From NCBI GenBank assembly GCA_016196825.1, contig JACPWY010000015.1, positions 26,993-90,992 on the forward strand: a stretch of 64,000 bases of DNA, read 5' to 3'. The first letter of the stretch is position 1. Every line of letters starts with the position of its first letter. Below the pieces are notes generated by a model. It saw only the letters and a list, made by a program, of their open reading frames with translations. It was not told the origin of the DNA and made no database searches. Below are positions 50,902 through 58,406 of this stretch, one piece after another. Origin of the DNA: Deltaproteobacteria bacterium (lineage in GTDB: Bacteria > Bdellovibrionota > FAC87 > UBA2466). The translations under genes and the position numbers were made by a program.

Positions 50902-52058
50902 CGATCCACCTCTCCCAATACAATATCAAGGCTTCCGATCGTTGCCACGAGATCAGCTACCATGGCCCCACGGCTTATCTCATCGATCGTCGCAATGTTG
51001 AGGAAGCAAGGGCTCTTCACTTTCACCCGGTACGGCTTGGTGCCGCCATCGGAAATAATGTAGTAGGCCAGTTCTCCGCGCGGACACTCGGTGCGCGAAT
51101 AGATTTCGCCAGCCGGAACCTTGATTACCTTGGCCACCTTCCCGCGGAACGGGCCCGAAGGAATGCCGTCGATGAGCTGCTCAATAATGCGGATACTTTC
51201 GTTCATCTCGCGCATTCGCACGATGTGGCGATCCCAGCAATCTCCGAGAGCTCCCATCTCCCCGCTGCCGACCGGCACATCGAATTCCACCTCGTTGTAG
51301 ATGGAGTAGGGGAGATCCTTACGAAGGTCCCACCTTAATCCTGCGCCCCGGAGCATGACGCCCGTGAGGCCATAGCGGTAACAGGTCTGCAAATCAATAA
51401 TCCCAACATGCTTTGTGCGTTCGATGAAGATCTGGTTGTAGCTCAGTAGGTTGTTGTACTCCTTCACCTTCGGCTTGAAGTACTTGAGGAAGGCCTTGAT
51501 CTTGTCGACCATCTCGGGGGTCACATCGCGGAACGAGCCGCCGACCACGAGATAGTTGTAGAGCAGCCGTGCCCCGCTTTGCATTTCAAAGATATCCAGG
51601 ATCATCTCGCGATCCCGAAATCCGTACATAAAGGTGGTGAATGCGCCCATGTCGAGGCCGTAGGTGCCAAAAGACATGAGGTGGCTTGCGATGCGCTGCA
51701 GCTCAGCGGTGATCACGCGAATGTATTCCGCCCGCCGGGGGATCTCGATCCCCATCAGGCTCTCAACTGCAATGGCATAGCCCATAGCATTATTCATTGA
51801 GGCCAGATAATCCATGCGGTCGACATATGGGGTAACCCCCGTCCAATCGACATTTTCAGAGTGTTTTTCCATGCACCGGTGGAGGTAACCGATCTCAGGG
51901 CGCGCTGATTTGACGATCTCGCCGTCGGTTTTTATCACGACGCGCAAAACGCCGTGGGTGCTGGGGTGCTGGGGCCCCATATTGATCAAAAGCTCATCGG
52001 TTCGCAGGTCATCAGTGATGCGGGAAAGGTGGTCGGGCGTGTGAGGGGTGGTGTTCAT
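50898..52058 (-). CDS. nuoD: NADH-quinone oxidoreductase subunit D
   Basis: A 386-residue 49-kDa-type subunit that forms the quinone pocket with NuoB. INMGPQHPSTHGVLRVVIKT is the signature; the conserved His and Tyr near it line the quinone site. The C-terminus (ATIDEISRGAMVADLVATIG, then SLDIVLGEVDR) is complete. It overlaps nuoC by four bases upstream and nuoI by four bases downstream. Confidence 0.97.
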   Translation of the reverse strand: MNTTPHTPDHLSRITDDLRTDELLINMGPQHPSTHGVLRVVIKTDGEIVKSARPEIGYLHRCMEKHSENVDWTGVTPYVDRMDYLASMNNAMGYAIAVESLMGIEIPRRAEYIRVITAELQRIASHLMSFGTYGLDMGAFTTFMYGFRDREMILDIFEMQSGARLLYNYLVVGGSFRDVTPEMVDKIKAFLKYFKPKVKEYNNLLSYNQIFIERTKHVGIIDLQTCYRYGLTGVMLRGAGLRWDLRKDLPYSIYNEVEFDVPVGSGEMGALGDCWDRHIVRMREMNESIRIIEQLIDGIPSGPFRGKVAKVIKVPAGEIYSRTECPRGELAYYIISDGGTKPYRVKVKSPCFLNIATIDEISRGAMVADLVATIGSLDIVLGEVDR

Positions 52059-52555
52059 GCGTTTCCACCTGGCTCAAAACTTAACGGAACCGGCATGCCA
52101 TTGTAGTAGTCCGGTGTTTCGAAATCTTTGCGCAAGGGGAACCCAGTCCAATCTTCGGGCATTAAAATGCGCCGGTGGTCGGGGTGATCCGTAAACACAA
52201 TCCCCAACATGTCGTAGGTCTCGCGCTCGAGCCAATCGGCTCCGGTGAATAGGCTCACAAGCGATGGCAAATAAACATTATCCTGCCGAGGAACAAAAGC
52301 CTTGAGCGCCACGATCGATTTGTGCTGGTACGAGGCAAAGTGATAGGTCACTGAGAGTGCGGGCAGAGTGGGGTGATCGGTACCGCTGATACAGCTCAAT
52401 GTTTCAAATCCAAAACGATCTCTCAACAGAGTCGCAATTTCACGAATCGCCGTCCCCTCGATCTTGATGAACGAGTCTGGTTTAGTTTCGCTCAACTCCA
52501 GGACCGAGGTCGGGAGAAGTGCCTTCAGCTGCGGAAAAATGTCTGCGGTCTTCAT
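52055..52555 (-). CDS. nuoC: NADH-quinone oxidoreductase subunit C
   Basis: A 166-residue 30-kDa-type subunit. [20 protein letters not shown] followed by [16 protein letters not shown] is the diagnostic motif. ATG 52555 overlaps the nuoB stop (ATGA), fixing the start; the longer frame inside nuoB is ignored. It is separate from nuoD, unlike the fused NuoCD of enterobacteria. Confidence 0.95.
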   Translation of the reverse strand: MKTADIFPQLKALLPTSVLELSETKPDSFIKIEGTAIREIATLLRDRFGFETLSCISGTDHPTLPALSVTYHFASYQHKSIVALKAFVPRQDNVYLPSLVSLFTGADWLERETYDMLGIVFTDHPDHRRILMPEDWTGFPLRKDFETPDYYNGMPVPLSFEPGGNA

Positions 52556-53052
52556 GGAGTCGCCTGCGCCTGCCCAGGGCTGCCGAAGATTCCAATGGAA
52601 TTGTTCTGTACGCGAATCTTGCGCTGCAAGTTCATGACGGCCTCGATCAAAGTCTCGGGTCGAGGTGGGCAACCGGGGACATAAATATCGACGGGAACCA
52701 CACGATCCACGCCTTTCAAGACGTGGTAGCCCTCCTTCCAATAGGGGCCGCCCTTGTTCGCGCAGCTTCCCATGGAGATTACCCACTTGGGATCGGGCAT
52801 TTGATCATAAAGGCGGCGGATTCGGCTTGCCATCTTGAGTGTCACCGTTCCGGCGACGATCATGAGATCGGCTTGGCGAGGAGTGGCTCGAAAAACGCCG
52901 CAACCAAATCTCTCGAGATCGTAGTCGGCGGCTCCTGTTGCCATCATTTCAATTGCGCAGCAGGCGAGTCCGAAGGTGAGCGGCCAGAGCGAATTGGTTC
53001 GCCCCCACTTCAGAACTTCATCGACACTCGTCATGACCACGCTGTCGGTCAC
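52552..53052 (-). CDS. nuoB: NADH-quinone oxidoreductase subunit B
   Basis: A 166-residue subunit holding the terminal cluster N2 next to the quinone site. Ligands are seen in [11 protein letters not shown] (adjacent Cys pair), MGSCANKGG and VPGCPPRPE. The GTG at 53052 is chosen because GGGAGGATTTTA precedes it; the frame is open to a TTG at 53091. No nuoA lies upstream. Instead, an unrelated 30-codon gene faces away from it, so the operon begins with nuoB. Confidence 0.95.
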   Translation of the reverse strand: MTDSVVMTSVDEVLKWGRTNSLWPLTFGLACCAIEMMATGAADYDLERFGCGVFRATPRQADLMIVAGTVTLKMASRIRRLYDQMPDPKWVISMGSCANKGGPYWKEGYHVLKGVDRVVPVDIYVPGCPPRPETLIEAVMNLQRKIRVQNNSIGIFGSPGQAQATP

Positions 53053-53211
53053 TAAAATCCTCCCGCCGTTTTGAAGAGCCAACGTTAGCAATCTGAGAAA
53101 GAGTTGTAAATGCTAGTGATTTGCTGTTGATCCCAGTTCACTTTTGCGTCAAACTAAAATTTGTCAGCTGGGAGTTTGCTCTAATTAATCCAAAACAAGG
53201 GGTGGGTGACC

Positions 53212-53304
53212 ATGGCGAAGAAAAAAGCCAAGAAGAAGACAACGAAGAAAAAGGCGACGAAAAGAAAAGGTAAGAAGAAGGCGACTAAGAAACGACGTCG
53301 CTAG
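53212..53304 (+). CDS. 30-residue Lys-rich chromatin-type peptide
   Basis: The frame ATG at 53212 to TAG at 53304 codes 30 residues made of only Met, Ala, Lys, Thr, Arg and Gly (MAKKKAKKKTTKKKATKRKG, then KKKATKKRRR). This is the composition of histone H1 tails and of small nucleoid peptides. GGGGTGGGTGACC before the ATG gives a usable ribosome site. It is divergent from nuoB and convergent with flagellin. It should bind DNA or RNA by charge. Repeats of AAGAAG could also favour chance open frames, but the exact start, stop and site support a gene. Confidence 0.7.
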   Translation: MAKKKAKKKTTKKKATKRKGKKKATKKRRR

Positions 53305-53342
53305 TTTCGACTAGCGTCATCGTTCCTTAAGGGGAAGCCTCG

Positions 53343-54170
53343 TTATTCCAGAAGCTTCAGGGCCATTCTCGGCGAAGCATTCGCCTGAGCGAGAATGGAG
53401 ATTCCGGCTTGAGACAGAATCCCAAATTTTGTCGCATCCGCGGTCTCCTTGGCCAGATCAGCATCTCGAATCTGGGAGAACGAGGCCTCGAGATTCTCGT
53501 CGTATTGAGTCAGATGTTTTACCGTGGAGTTTAGGCGTGATTCCCCTGCGCCGATAACTCCGCGGACAACCGCCACCTGATCCAAAGCCTCAACCAGCGG
53601 ATCCAGCGCATCCCGGGCCGCTTCATTCGACCGCACATGCATTCCATCGATGCCGAGACCATCGCTGGTCACGACGAAGTTGTTCGTGATCCGGATTCGG
53701 TCGACATCACTGTTGTTGCTCGGGCCGACCTGGATGTCCACATCTCCACCACCGTTGAGGAGAGGGCGCCCGTTGAAGACCGTGGCCGCCGAAATACGAT
53801 TCATCTCGGCCTTGAGCGCCTGAAACTCGGCGTCCAGATGGGCTCTTTCCTTATCACCGTTGGTGTCAGAAGCGGATGCTGTCGAGAGCTCTTTCATTCT
53901 CACGATGATATTCGTGATTTCATTCAGAGCGCTGTCTGCCGTCTGCAGCTGAAAGAATCCGTTCTGGGCGTTGATGACGTTTTGCTGGGTAGCCCGGAAG
54001 GTTGCGCGTATCGTTTCCGATAGCGCTAAGCCTGCGGCGTCATCCATCGTCTTAACGATTCTGGACCCGGATGAGATTTTTGCTTGCGAGTGCTCGAGCG
54101 CGCCCTTGTTGACTTCTAAGCGATGCTGCGCTGTAAGCGACTGTACGTTTGTGTTAATCCGAAGTCCCAT
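53343..54170 (-). CDS. fliC: flagellin
   Basis: A 275-residue flagellin, the filament subunit exported by the flagellar type III system. The conserved N-terminal D0/D1 (GLRINTNVQSLTAQHRLEVN, then GSRIVKTMDDAAGLALSETI) and C-terminal D1/D0 (LAKETADATKFGILSQAGIS, ILAQANASPRMALKLL) are intact; the variable middle is short. ATG 54170 follows AAGGGAGGATGT. No other flagellar gene is in the window, so this is a stand-alone flagellin, as is common in genomes with several copies. Upstream leader elements are listed separately. Confidence 0.96.
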   Translation of the reverse strand: MGLRINTNVQSLTAQHRLEVNKGALEHSQAKISSGSRIVKTMDDAAGLALSETIRATFRATQQNVINAQNGFFQLQTADSALNEITNIIVRMKELSTASASDTNGDKERAHLDAEFQALKAEMNRISAATVFNGRPLLNGGGDVDIQVGPSNNSDVDRIRITNNFVVTSDGLGIDGMHVRSNEAARDALDPLVEALDQVAVVRGVIGAGESRLNSTVKHLTQYDENLEASFSQIRDADLAKETADATKFGILSQAGISILAQANASPRMALKLLE

Positions 54171-54227
54171 ACATCCTCCCTTGATGCCTCCACCCTTCCA
54201 GGTGAGCACCGGTTTCCTTTCCGGTGC
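54159..54227 (-). promoter_or_regulatory. flagellin leader with candidate CsrA sites
   Basis: In the transcribed leader, a seven-pair hairpin GCACCGG-AAAGGAAA-CCGGTGC (54206-54227) shows GGA in its loop. The ribosome site reads AAGGGAGGATGTATG (54168-54182), which contains AGGATGT, the core of the CsrA/RsmA consensus. A loop GGA plus a second GGA over the ribosome site is the arrangement known from the Bacillus hag leader. Binding by CsrA is an inference. Confidence 0.5.
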
Positions 54228-54253
54228 CGGACGAAACCGCCCGAGCTAAGACT

Positions 54254-54279
54254 TTATCTGGCCGATCAAGGGTACTTTC
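54254..54279 (-). promoter_or_regulatory. possible sigma-28 promoter of flagellin
   Basis: Read on the minus strand, GAAAGTAC and CCAGATAA are separated by 10 bases, near the FliA consensus TAAAGTTT-n11-GCCGATAA (six of eight in the -10 box). It is about 85 bases upstream of the flagellin start. Confidence 0.4.
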
Positions 54280-54546
54280 ATTGCACCCTAGTGACCGTCC
54301 ATGAGCTTCTTCGTCAAATTGTTTGGGAAGGTTGAGGGAAAAGTGATGGATTCTTCATTTTTTTTTGGGGGGTGATGGGCGCAGAATTAGCTCAGCTGTG
54401 ATGTCATGCATTAAAGATCATAATTCTCAACTAGAAGACGCTGGGCATTAGTTTTTTCGGAAGCGAACGAAAGTCCCGCGGAGTGGGGAAGATGAGAAAT
54501 TCTTCAAGGCTCTCTTTTCTCTTTGGCGGTATACTGACTGTACAAA
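54280..54546. other. gap between divergent flagellin and receiver-domain genes
   Basis: No gene seen. There is a T9-G6 run at 54359-54373 and an AT-rich stretch at 54380-54440. The promoter for the gene at 54547 is not clear. Confidence 0.4.
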
Positions 54547-55323
54547 ATGAAAGTCAAAGTTCTGCTCATCGACGACAGCCTGACCGTGCAGAAGGTGGTC
54601 GCACTCTCACTCGATCGATCCCGATACCAAATCCTTTTCGCTAAGACCACCGCTGAAGCGGTTCGCATCATTTCAGAAAATGATCTCAGTGCCGTCCTTG
54701 TCTCTGATGGTGTCGCGGGTCTTGCGGCGGCGAGCTTTCCCAAAGAGGTGGAGCTGCGATTGGGTAAAGAGCGGGTCGCCCCTCCCATGATTCTCATCTC
54801 AGCGAAGAGCGACGTGAACGCCAAGAATTACGCCGCTCATTTGCTCAAACCATTCACCCCACAGACTTTGGCGGCCGCGCTCGAAACGGTGGTGCCTCAA
54901 GGTGTCCAGCCGACTCAGACCGGAACCTTCGGAGAGCTGGGCGAAGAGACGTCCGAGCAGCGGCTTCAACAGGCTTTCAACAATGCCTTCCCCGATGAAT
55001 CGGCTCTGGCGCAGGAGACTTTGCGTGTGGCTGAGTCCCAGGCTCAGGCCCAGAGTTGGGAGGCGCCACAGGAACTGAACACCGGCGATGTTCCGGCCCC
55101 CTTGTGGGACAACCCAGCGGAGAGCAGCATGAGACCCATCGGAGAAAAGAGTCAACCGACTCAAACCGCCAAGCGGCCAGGGCCTGGCACTGCGATGCCC
55201 GAGATGAATGAGCTCGAGGATCGCGTCGCGCGCAAACTCGATGAGGTGCTCCCCGGCATTGTTGAGCGTCTCGTGCAGGAGCGCCTCGACAAACTTCTCA
55301 AGGAGAAGGACGAGAGCCGGTGA
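54547..55323 (+). CDS. receiver-domain protein with long helical tail
   Basis: A 258-residue protein. Residues 1-120 are a response-regulator receiver: acidic pair D9-D10 (LLIDDSLTVQKVV), likely phospho-acceptor D54 (AVLVSDGVAG) and the conserved Lys in HLLKPFTP. A Gln/Pro/Ser-rich linker (120-210) leads to a helix (DEVLPGIVERLVQERLDKLL) found in similar myxobacterial and Bdellovibrio proteins. There is no DNA-binding domain, so it probably acts by protein contacts. Its stop overlaps the birA start (GTGA). Confidence 0.8.
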   Translation: MKVKVLLIDDSLTVQKVVALSLDRSRYQILFAKTTAEAVRIISENDLSAVLVSDGVAGLAAASFPKEVELRLGKERVAPPMILISAKSDVNAKNYAAHLLKPFTPQTLAAALETVVPQGVQPTQTGTFGELGEETSEQRLQQAFNNAFPDESALAQETLRVAESQAQAQSWEAPQELNTGDVPAPLWDNPAESSMRPIGEKSQPTQTAKRPGPGTAMPEMNELEDRVARKLDEVLPGIVERLVQERLDKLLKEKDESR

Positions 55324-56108
55324 TCAAGGGCGTCGGTAAGGTCCTCACATTCGACTCACTCGATTCCACGAACACAAAAGCAAAGGCTGTTGCTGCTGAA
55401 GGTGGGGAGCTGGGCACTGTCGTGGTGGCGAAATCCCAGACCGGTGGTCGGGGGCGTGGCCGTCGCACATGGCACTCGCCTGAGGGCGGGCTCTATTTTT
55501 CTGTGCTTCTCGCCCCTCGCCAGGGGCGCCGTCCCACCGATCTCCCCATTCTGGCGGGGGTAGCCATCGCGCAGGCGATCAAGGAGATCTTGCCTAAGGC
55601 CACGGATGTCTCCTTGAAATGGCCGAATGATGTCTTGGTGAATTGGAAAAAGGTGGCTGGGATCCTGTGCGAGGCCGTGTCGGAAGGGAAGATGAACACC
55701 TGCGTGGTGGGGATTGGGATCAATGTGAATCTCTCCCAGGCTGAGCTTGCCCCGTTCATGAATAATCCCTTCAAGGCGACCTCATTCTCGGTGGAGAGCG
55801 CAGACTCGCGTTATGAGATGGAGGACTGCCTCATCGTGTGTCTGAGAAAGCTTTTCAACCTATATAATGTGTATGCGGAAGAGGGGTTCGGTCCGGTCCA
55901 ATATCTGTGGGAAAAGAATTGCCGCTTCGTGGGGAAGAAGGTCGAGCTCAAGGAGTCGGCTGAGCCCGACGAACGGTCCGCCCCCAATGCCCCGAGCACG
56001 GTGGGGACCTGCCTGGGAATTGATGAGACGGGTGGGCTTGTGTTATCCAACGCCAAAGGTGAACGCGCCGTTTATTACTCCGGCGAAATGACATGCTTTT
56101 GGCCGTAG
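55320..56108 (+). CDS. birA: biotin-protein ligase (type I, no DNA-binding domain)
   Basis: A 262-residue enzyme that activates biotin with ATP and attaches it to the biotin carrier of acetyl-CoA carboxylase. The biotinoyl-AMP loop is GGRGRGRRTWHSPEGGLYFS, and KWPNDVLVNWKKVAGILCE is the catalytic Lys region. It starts at GTG with the catalytic domain, lacking the winged helix of E. coli BirA, so it is not a repressor. It overlaps coaX by 16 bases; the gene pair birA-coaX is common in bacteria. Confidence 0.94.
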   Translation: MIKGVGKVLTFDSLDSTNTKAKAVAAEGGELGTVVVAKSQTGGRGRGRRTWHSPEGGLYFSVLLAPRQGRRPTDLPILAGVAIAQAIKEILPKATDVSLKWPNDVLVNWKKVAGILCEAVSEGKMNTCVVGIGINVNLSQAELAPFMNNPFKATSFSVESADSRYEMEDCLIVCLRKLFNLYNVYAEEGFGPVQYLWEKNCRFVGKKVELKESAEPDERSAPNAPSTVGTCLGIDETGGLVLSNAKGERAVYYSGEMTCFWP

Positions 56109-56860
56109 ATATAGGTAACTCCCAGACATCCTTCGGACTTTTCGAGAGGGAGTCGCTGAAGCACCACTGGCGCTTGGATACGCGCGCTGCTTCTACGATC
56201 GATTCTTTGTTGTCCTTTCTGCATCCGCTCTTTTCCTACGCGGGTTTGAGCCTGAAAGACGTGACGAGTTTAGTGATCTGCTCCGTTGTGCCGTCGGTGG
56301 ACCGGATCTATCAGGAGTTTGCTGAAAGGCACCTGAAGCTTCCTCTCAAGACTATCAATCATCGCTCGAAGCTCGGTTTTGAGCTGAATGTCGACACGCC
56401 CGGTGAGGTCGGGGCCGACCGTCTTGCGAATGTCCAGTACGCCATTGAGAAGATGAAGCTCCCGGTGATCGTCGTGGATTTTGGAACGGCGACGACCTTT
56501 GACCTTGTTGTCGAGCGCTCGGGTCGCCCTTCTTATGAAGGCGGTGTGATTCTCCCGGGCGTGCGCATTGCGCTTGAGGCGCTGAGCTCGCGCACTTCGA
56601 AATTGTCGTCCGTTGATCTGAAATTCCCTGCCTCCGTGGTGGGCCGAAACACCACCGACTGCATTCAGAGCGGGCTGCTCTATGGATACGTAGACCAGAT
56701 CGATGGGCTAATCGATCGGTTCAACGAAAATGTCCGCACGCCCTGCGAAGTCGTGTTGACGGGTGGCCTCGGTGCTCTCTTTCAGGACAAGCTCCGGCAC
56801 AAATGCCGCTATGAGCCCGACCTCACGTTGCAGGGAATCCGGCTGCTGTCTGACAATTGA
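56093..56860 (+). CDS. coaX: type III pantothenate kinase
   Basis: A 255-residue enzyme for the first step of coenzyme A synthesis. The ASKHA-fold motifs are AVDIGNSQTSFGLF (phosphate 1), PGEVGADRLANVQYA, VVDFGTATTFD (phosphate 2) and VLTGGLGALF. This type needs a monovalent cation and is not inhibited by CoA (family knowledge). Last gene of the receiver-birA-coaX operon. Confidence 0.95.
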   Translation: MLLAVDIGNSQTSFGLFERESLKHHWRLDTRAASTIDSLLSFLHPLFSYAGLSLKDVTSLVICSVVPSVDRIYQEFAERHLKLPLKTINHRSKLGFELNVDTPGEVGADRLANVQYAIEKMKLPVIVVDFGTATTFDLVVERSGRPSYEGGVILPGVRIALEALSSRTSKLSSVDLKFPASVVGRNTTDCIQSGLLYGYVDQIDGLIDRFNENVRTPCEVVLTGGLGALFQDKLRHKCRYEPDLTLQGIRLLSDN

Positions 56861-56889
56861 TCATCCACGGAATTCCAAACCGGTCGGTC

Positions 56890-56920
56890 TTGACGATATG
56901 TATAAAATATGATTACATAT
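56890..56920 (+). promoter_or_regulatory. vapBC promoter and operator
   Basis: TTGACG at 56890 with TTACAT 17 bases later. The inverted repeat ATATGTA (56896-56902) and TACATAT (56914-56920) covers the promoter and suits autorepression by VapB. The ATG follows four bases later, so the leader is very short. Confidence 0.6.
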
Positions 56921-56924
56921 ATGT

Positions 56925-57113
56925 ATGAAAACGACCATAATCCTTAAGGATGACTTGATAGAAAAAGCCAGGGAGCTCACTCAAATTCAGGAAAAAACGG
57001 CTCTCATTCATGAAGGATTGAGAGCCCTCATCGAAAAGGCATCCGCAAAGAGACTGGCCGCGCTGGGTGGCTCGCAGCCCAAGCTCAAAATACCTCCCCG
57101 TCGGCGGGCCTGA
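56925..57113 (+). CDS. vapB: VapB-type antitoxin
   Basis: A 62-residue antitoxin (MKTTIILKDDLIEKARELTQ, then IHEGLRALIEKASAKRLAAL). The N-terminal strand and helices form a ribbon-helix-helix DNA-binding domain of the VapB_antitoxin-2 group (TTIILKDDL, E-K-T-A-L-I-H-E-G-L), and the basic tail ends PPRRRA. The stop TGA is followed directly by the ATG of vapC. Confidence 0.88.
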   Translation: MKTTIILKDDLIEKARELTQIQEKTALIHEGLRALIEKASAKRLAALGGSQPKLKIPPRRRA

Positions 57114-57476
57114 ATGGTTTTGGTTGATACATCCGTGTGGGTCGCACATCTATCCCGTGGTGCCACCGACTTGGCTCGGCGATTAGAGGGGAATGAGGTT
57201 TTCACTCATCCCTTCATTTTTGGTGAGCTGTCATTGGGTGCTTTGGTTCGTCGCTCAGAGACATTACTGCTCCTGGCGGATCTCCCGAAAGCTCAAAGGG
57301 CAGGCGACGAAGAGGTCTTCGCTTTGATCGAAGGGAGTCGACTCTACTCTCAGGGAATTGGCTGGGTAGACGCCCACTTACTGGCGTCGGCACGCCTGTC
57401 CGAGTGTTCGCTCTGGACCCTTGACCGCGCCCTTGCAAGAGTCGCCGGGACTTTACGCATTCCAGTCGAAAAATAA
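57114..57476 (+). CDS. vapC: VapC PIN-domain toxin
   Basis: A 120-residue PIN-domain RNase. The acidic residues that bind Mg are visible: D4 (VLVDTSVWVAHL), E in FGELSLGAL, D in IGWVDAHLLAS and D in LWTLDRALARV. Most VapC toxins cut tRNA or rRNA. All catalytic residues are intact. Its stop lies at the edge of palindromic element A2. Confidence 0.92.
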   Translation: MVLVDTSVWVAHLSRGATDLARRLEGNEVFTHPFIFGELSLGALVRRSETLLLLADLPKAQRAGDEEVFALIEGSRLYSQGIGWVDAHLLASARLSECSLWTLDRALARVAGTLRIPVEK

Positions 57477-57650
57477 TTAGAACCTATCTCATAAATAGTT
57501 TCTACTCGGCTGGTCAAAAAGCCCAGGCTCTTCGTCCTCCGCGCTCGGCTGCTCGACGTGCCCAGAGGGCACGCCTCCGCGGCCTCGCTTGTGCGTCCTC
57601 GATCCTGGGCTTTTTGAAGTGAAAGTTTGGTGTATTCAGCCGGTCTAATT
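57475..57650. repeat. family A palindromic element, copy A2
   Basis: The outer ends AATTAGA and TCTAATT pair, followed by a poorly matched stretch and then strong inner arms CAAAAAGCCCAGG / CCTGGGCTTTTTG. The core starts CTTCGTCCTCCGCGCTCGGC at 57530, contains the hairpin GTGCCC-AGA-GGGCAC and ends CTTGTGCGTCCTCG. The first arm begins at the vapC stop. The rest of the gap to 57803 shows no gene. Confidence 0.85.
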
Positions 57651-57803
57651 GCCTACGACCTTTACGAGTGTCCTGACATTTTTTGTCGCTTGGGACTGGT
57701 CGGTGCGTGGTGGGGCTAGAGAGGCCCTTGGCATGCGCCTTGCTCAATCAATTCATTGAGGTTGAATGCGACGGGTAATCCGTCGCCAGTTCATGGAGAC
57801 TGT

Positions 57804-58340
57804 ATGAAGAGCTTATTTGTTTTGACCGTGTTGGTCCTAGGATCAGTTGCTGCGCACGCTGAATATCCGTACCAATCGCAGATGCAGCCGATGTATCGCC
57901 CGGCACCGCAAGCGGTGACGACCACAACGGTAAATGTGATTTCGCTTCACTCGTCCGGTGGCTGTGTCACTGGAAGTTGTGGCAGCTCCTGCGGTATCAG
58001 TAACTGCGGCAGTGCCTGCGGTGGCAATGTTTGTGCCCGGCCGGTTCAGTACTATCCACAGCCCTGCATGACGGGGAACTGCGGTGGTTACTACCCCCCC
58101 CAATATTATGGCGGATTCAGTTGCGGCCATCGTCATGGCCACGGCTACCGTTGCGGCCACGTCGGCCGTTGCTGCGGCCGCTACTCCAGGCCGTACACTG
58201 GGTATGTTTCTGGCGGCTTTAGCCCCTATGGATATGGAATGAACTTCGGTGGTGCTGGCCCCAACGGAATGTGGAATGTTGGGTTCGGCTCAAGCCCCTA
58301 TGGCAACTACTTGAACTTGGGTTTCGCCACCGCTCACTAA
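57804..58340 (+). CDS. exported Gly/Tyr/Cys-rich protein
   Basis: A 178-residue exported protein; ATG 57804 opens the signal MKSLFVLTVLVLGSVAAHA. The mature chain has 14 or more Cys and many Gly, Tyr and His (GSCGSSCGISNCGSACGGN, then YRCGHVGRCCGRYSRP), with a C-terminal FSPYGYGMNFGG-type segment. It resembles keratin-like or metal-binding surface proteins by composition only. The transcript ends at the strong terminator just before prfB. Confidence 0.72.
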   Translation: MKSLFVLTVLVLGSVAAHAEYPYQSQMQPMYRPAPQAVTTTTVNVISLHSSGGCVTGSCGSSCGISNCGSACGGNVCARPVQYYPQPCMTGNCGGYYPPQYYGGFSCGHRHGHGYRCGHVGRCCGRYSRPYTGYVSGGFSPYGYGMNFGGAGPNGMWNVGFGSSPYGNYLNLGFATAH

Positions 58341-58374
58341 GCGGCTGTTCAATAGAAGCTTGGAGTGTTAGATT

Positions 58375-58406
58375 CACCCTCTCCTAAAAGGAGAGGGTGT
58401 TTTTTT
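58375..58406 (+). terminator. intrinsic terminator abutting the prfB start
   Basis: A perfect 11-pair stem CACCCTCTCCT (58375-58385) / AGGAGAGGGTG (58389-58399) with loop AAA is followed by seven T (58400-58406). The next base is the A of the prfB ATG. The right half AGGAGAGGG also looks like the prfB ribosome site, nine bases from ATG. Confidence 0.9.

Noticed and set aside
54374..54445. tRNA-like stretch containing TTAGCTCAG
   Set aside because: The D-arm-like TTAGCTCAG is present, but there is no acceptor stem pairing, anticodon arm or GGTTCGAATCC-type T-loop.
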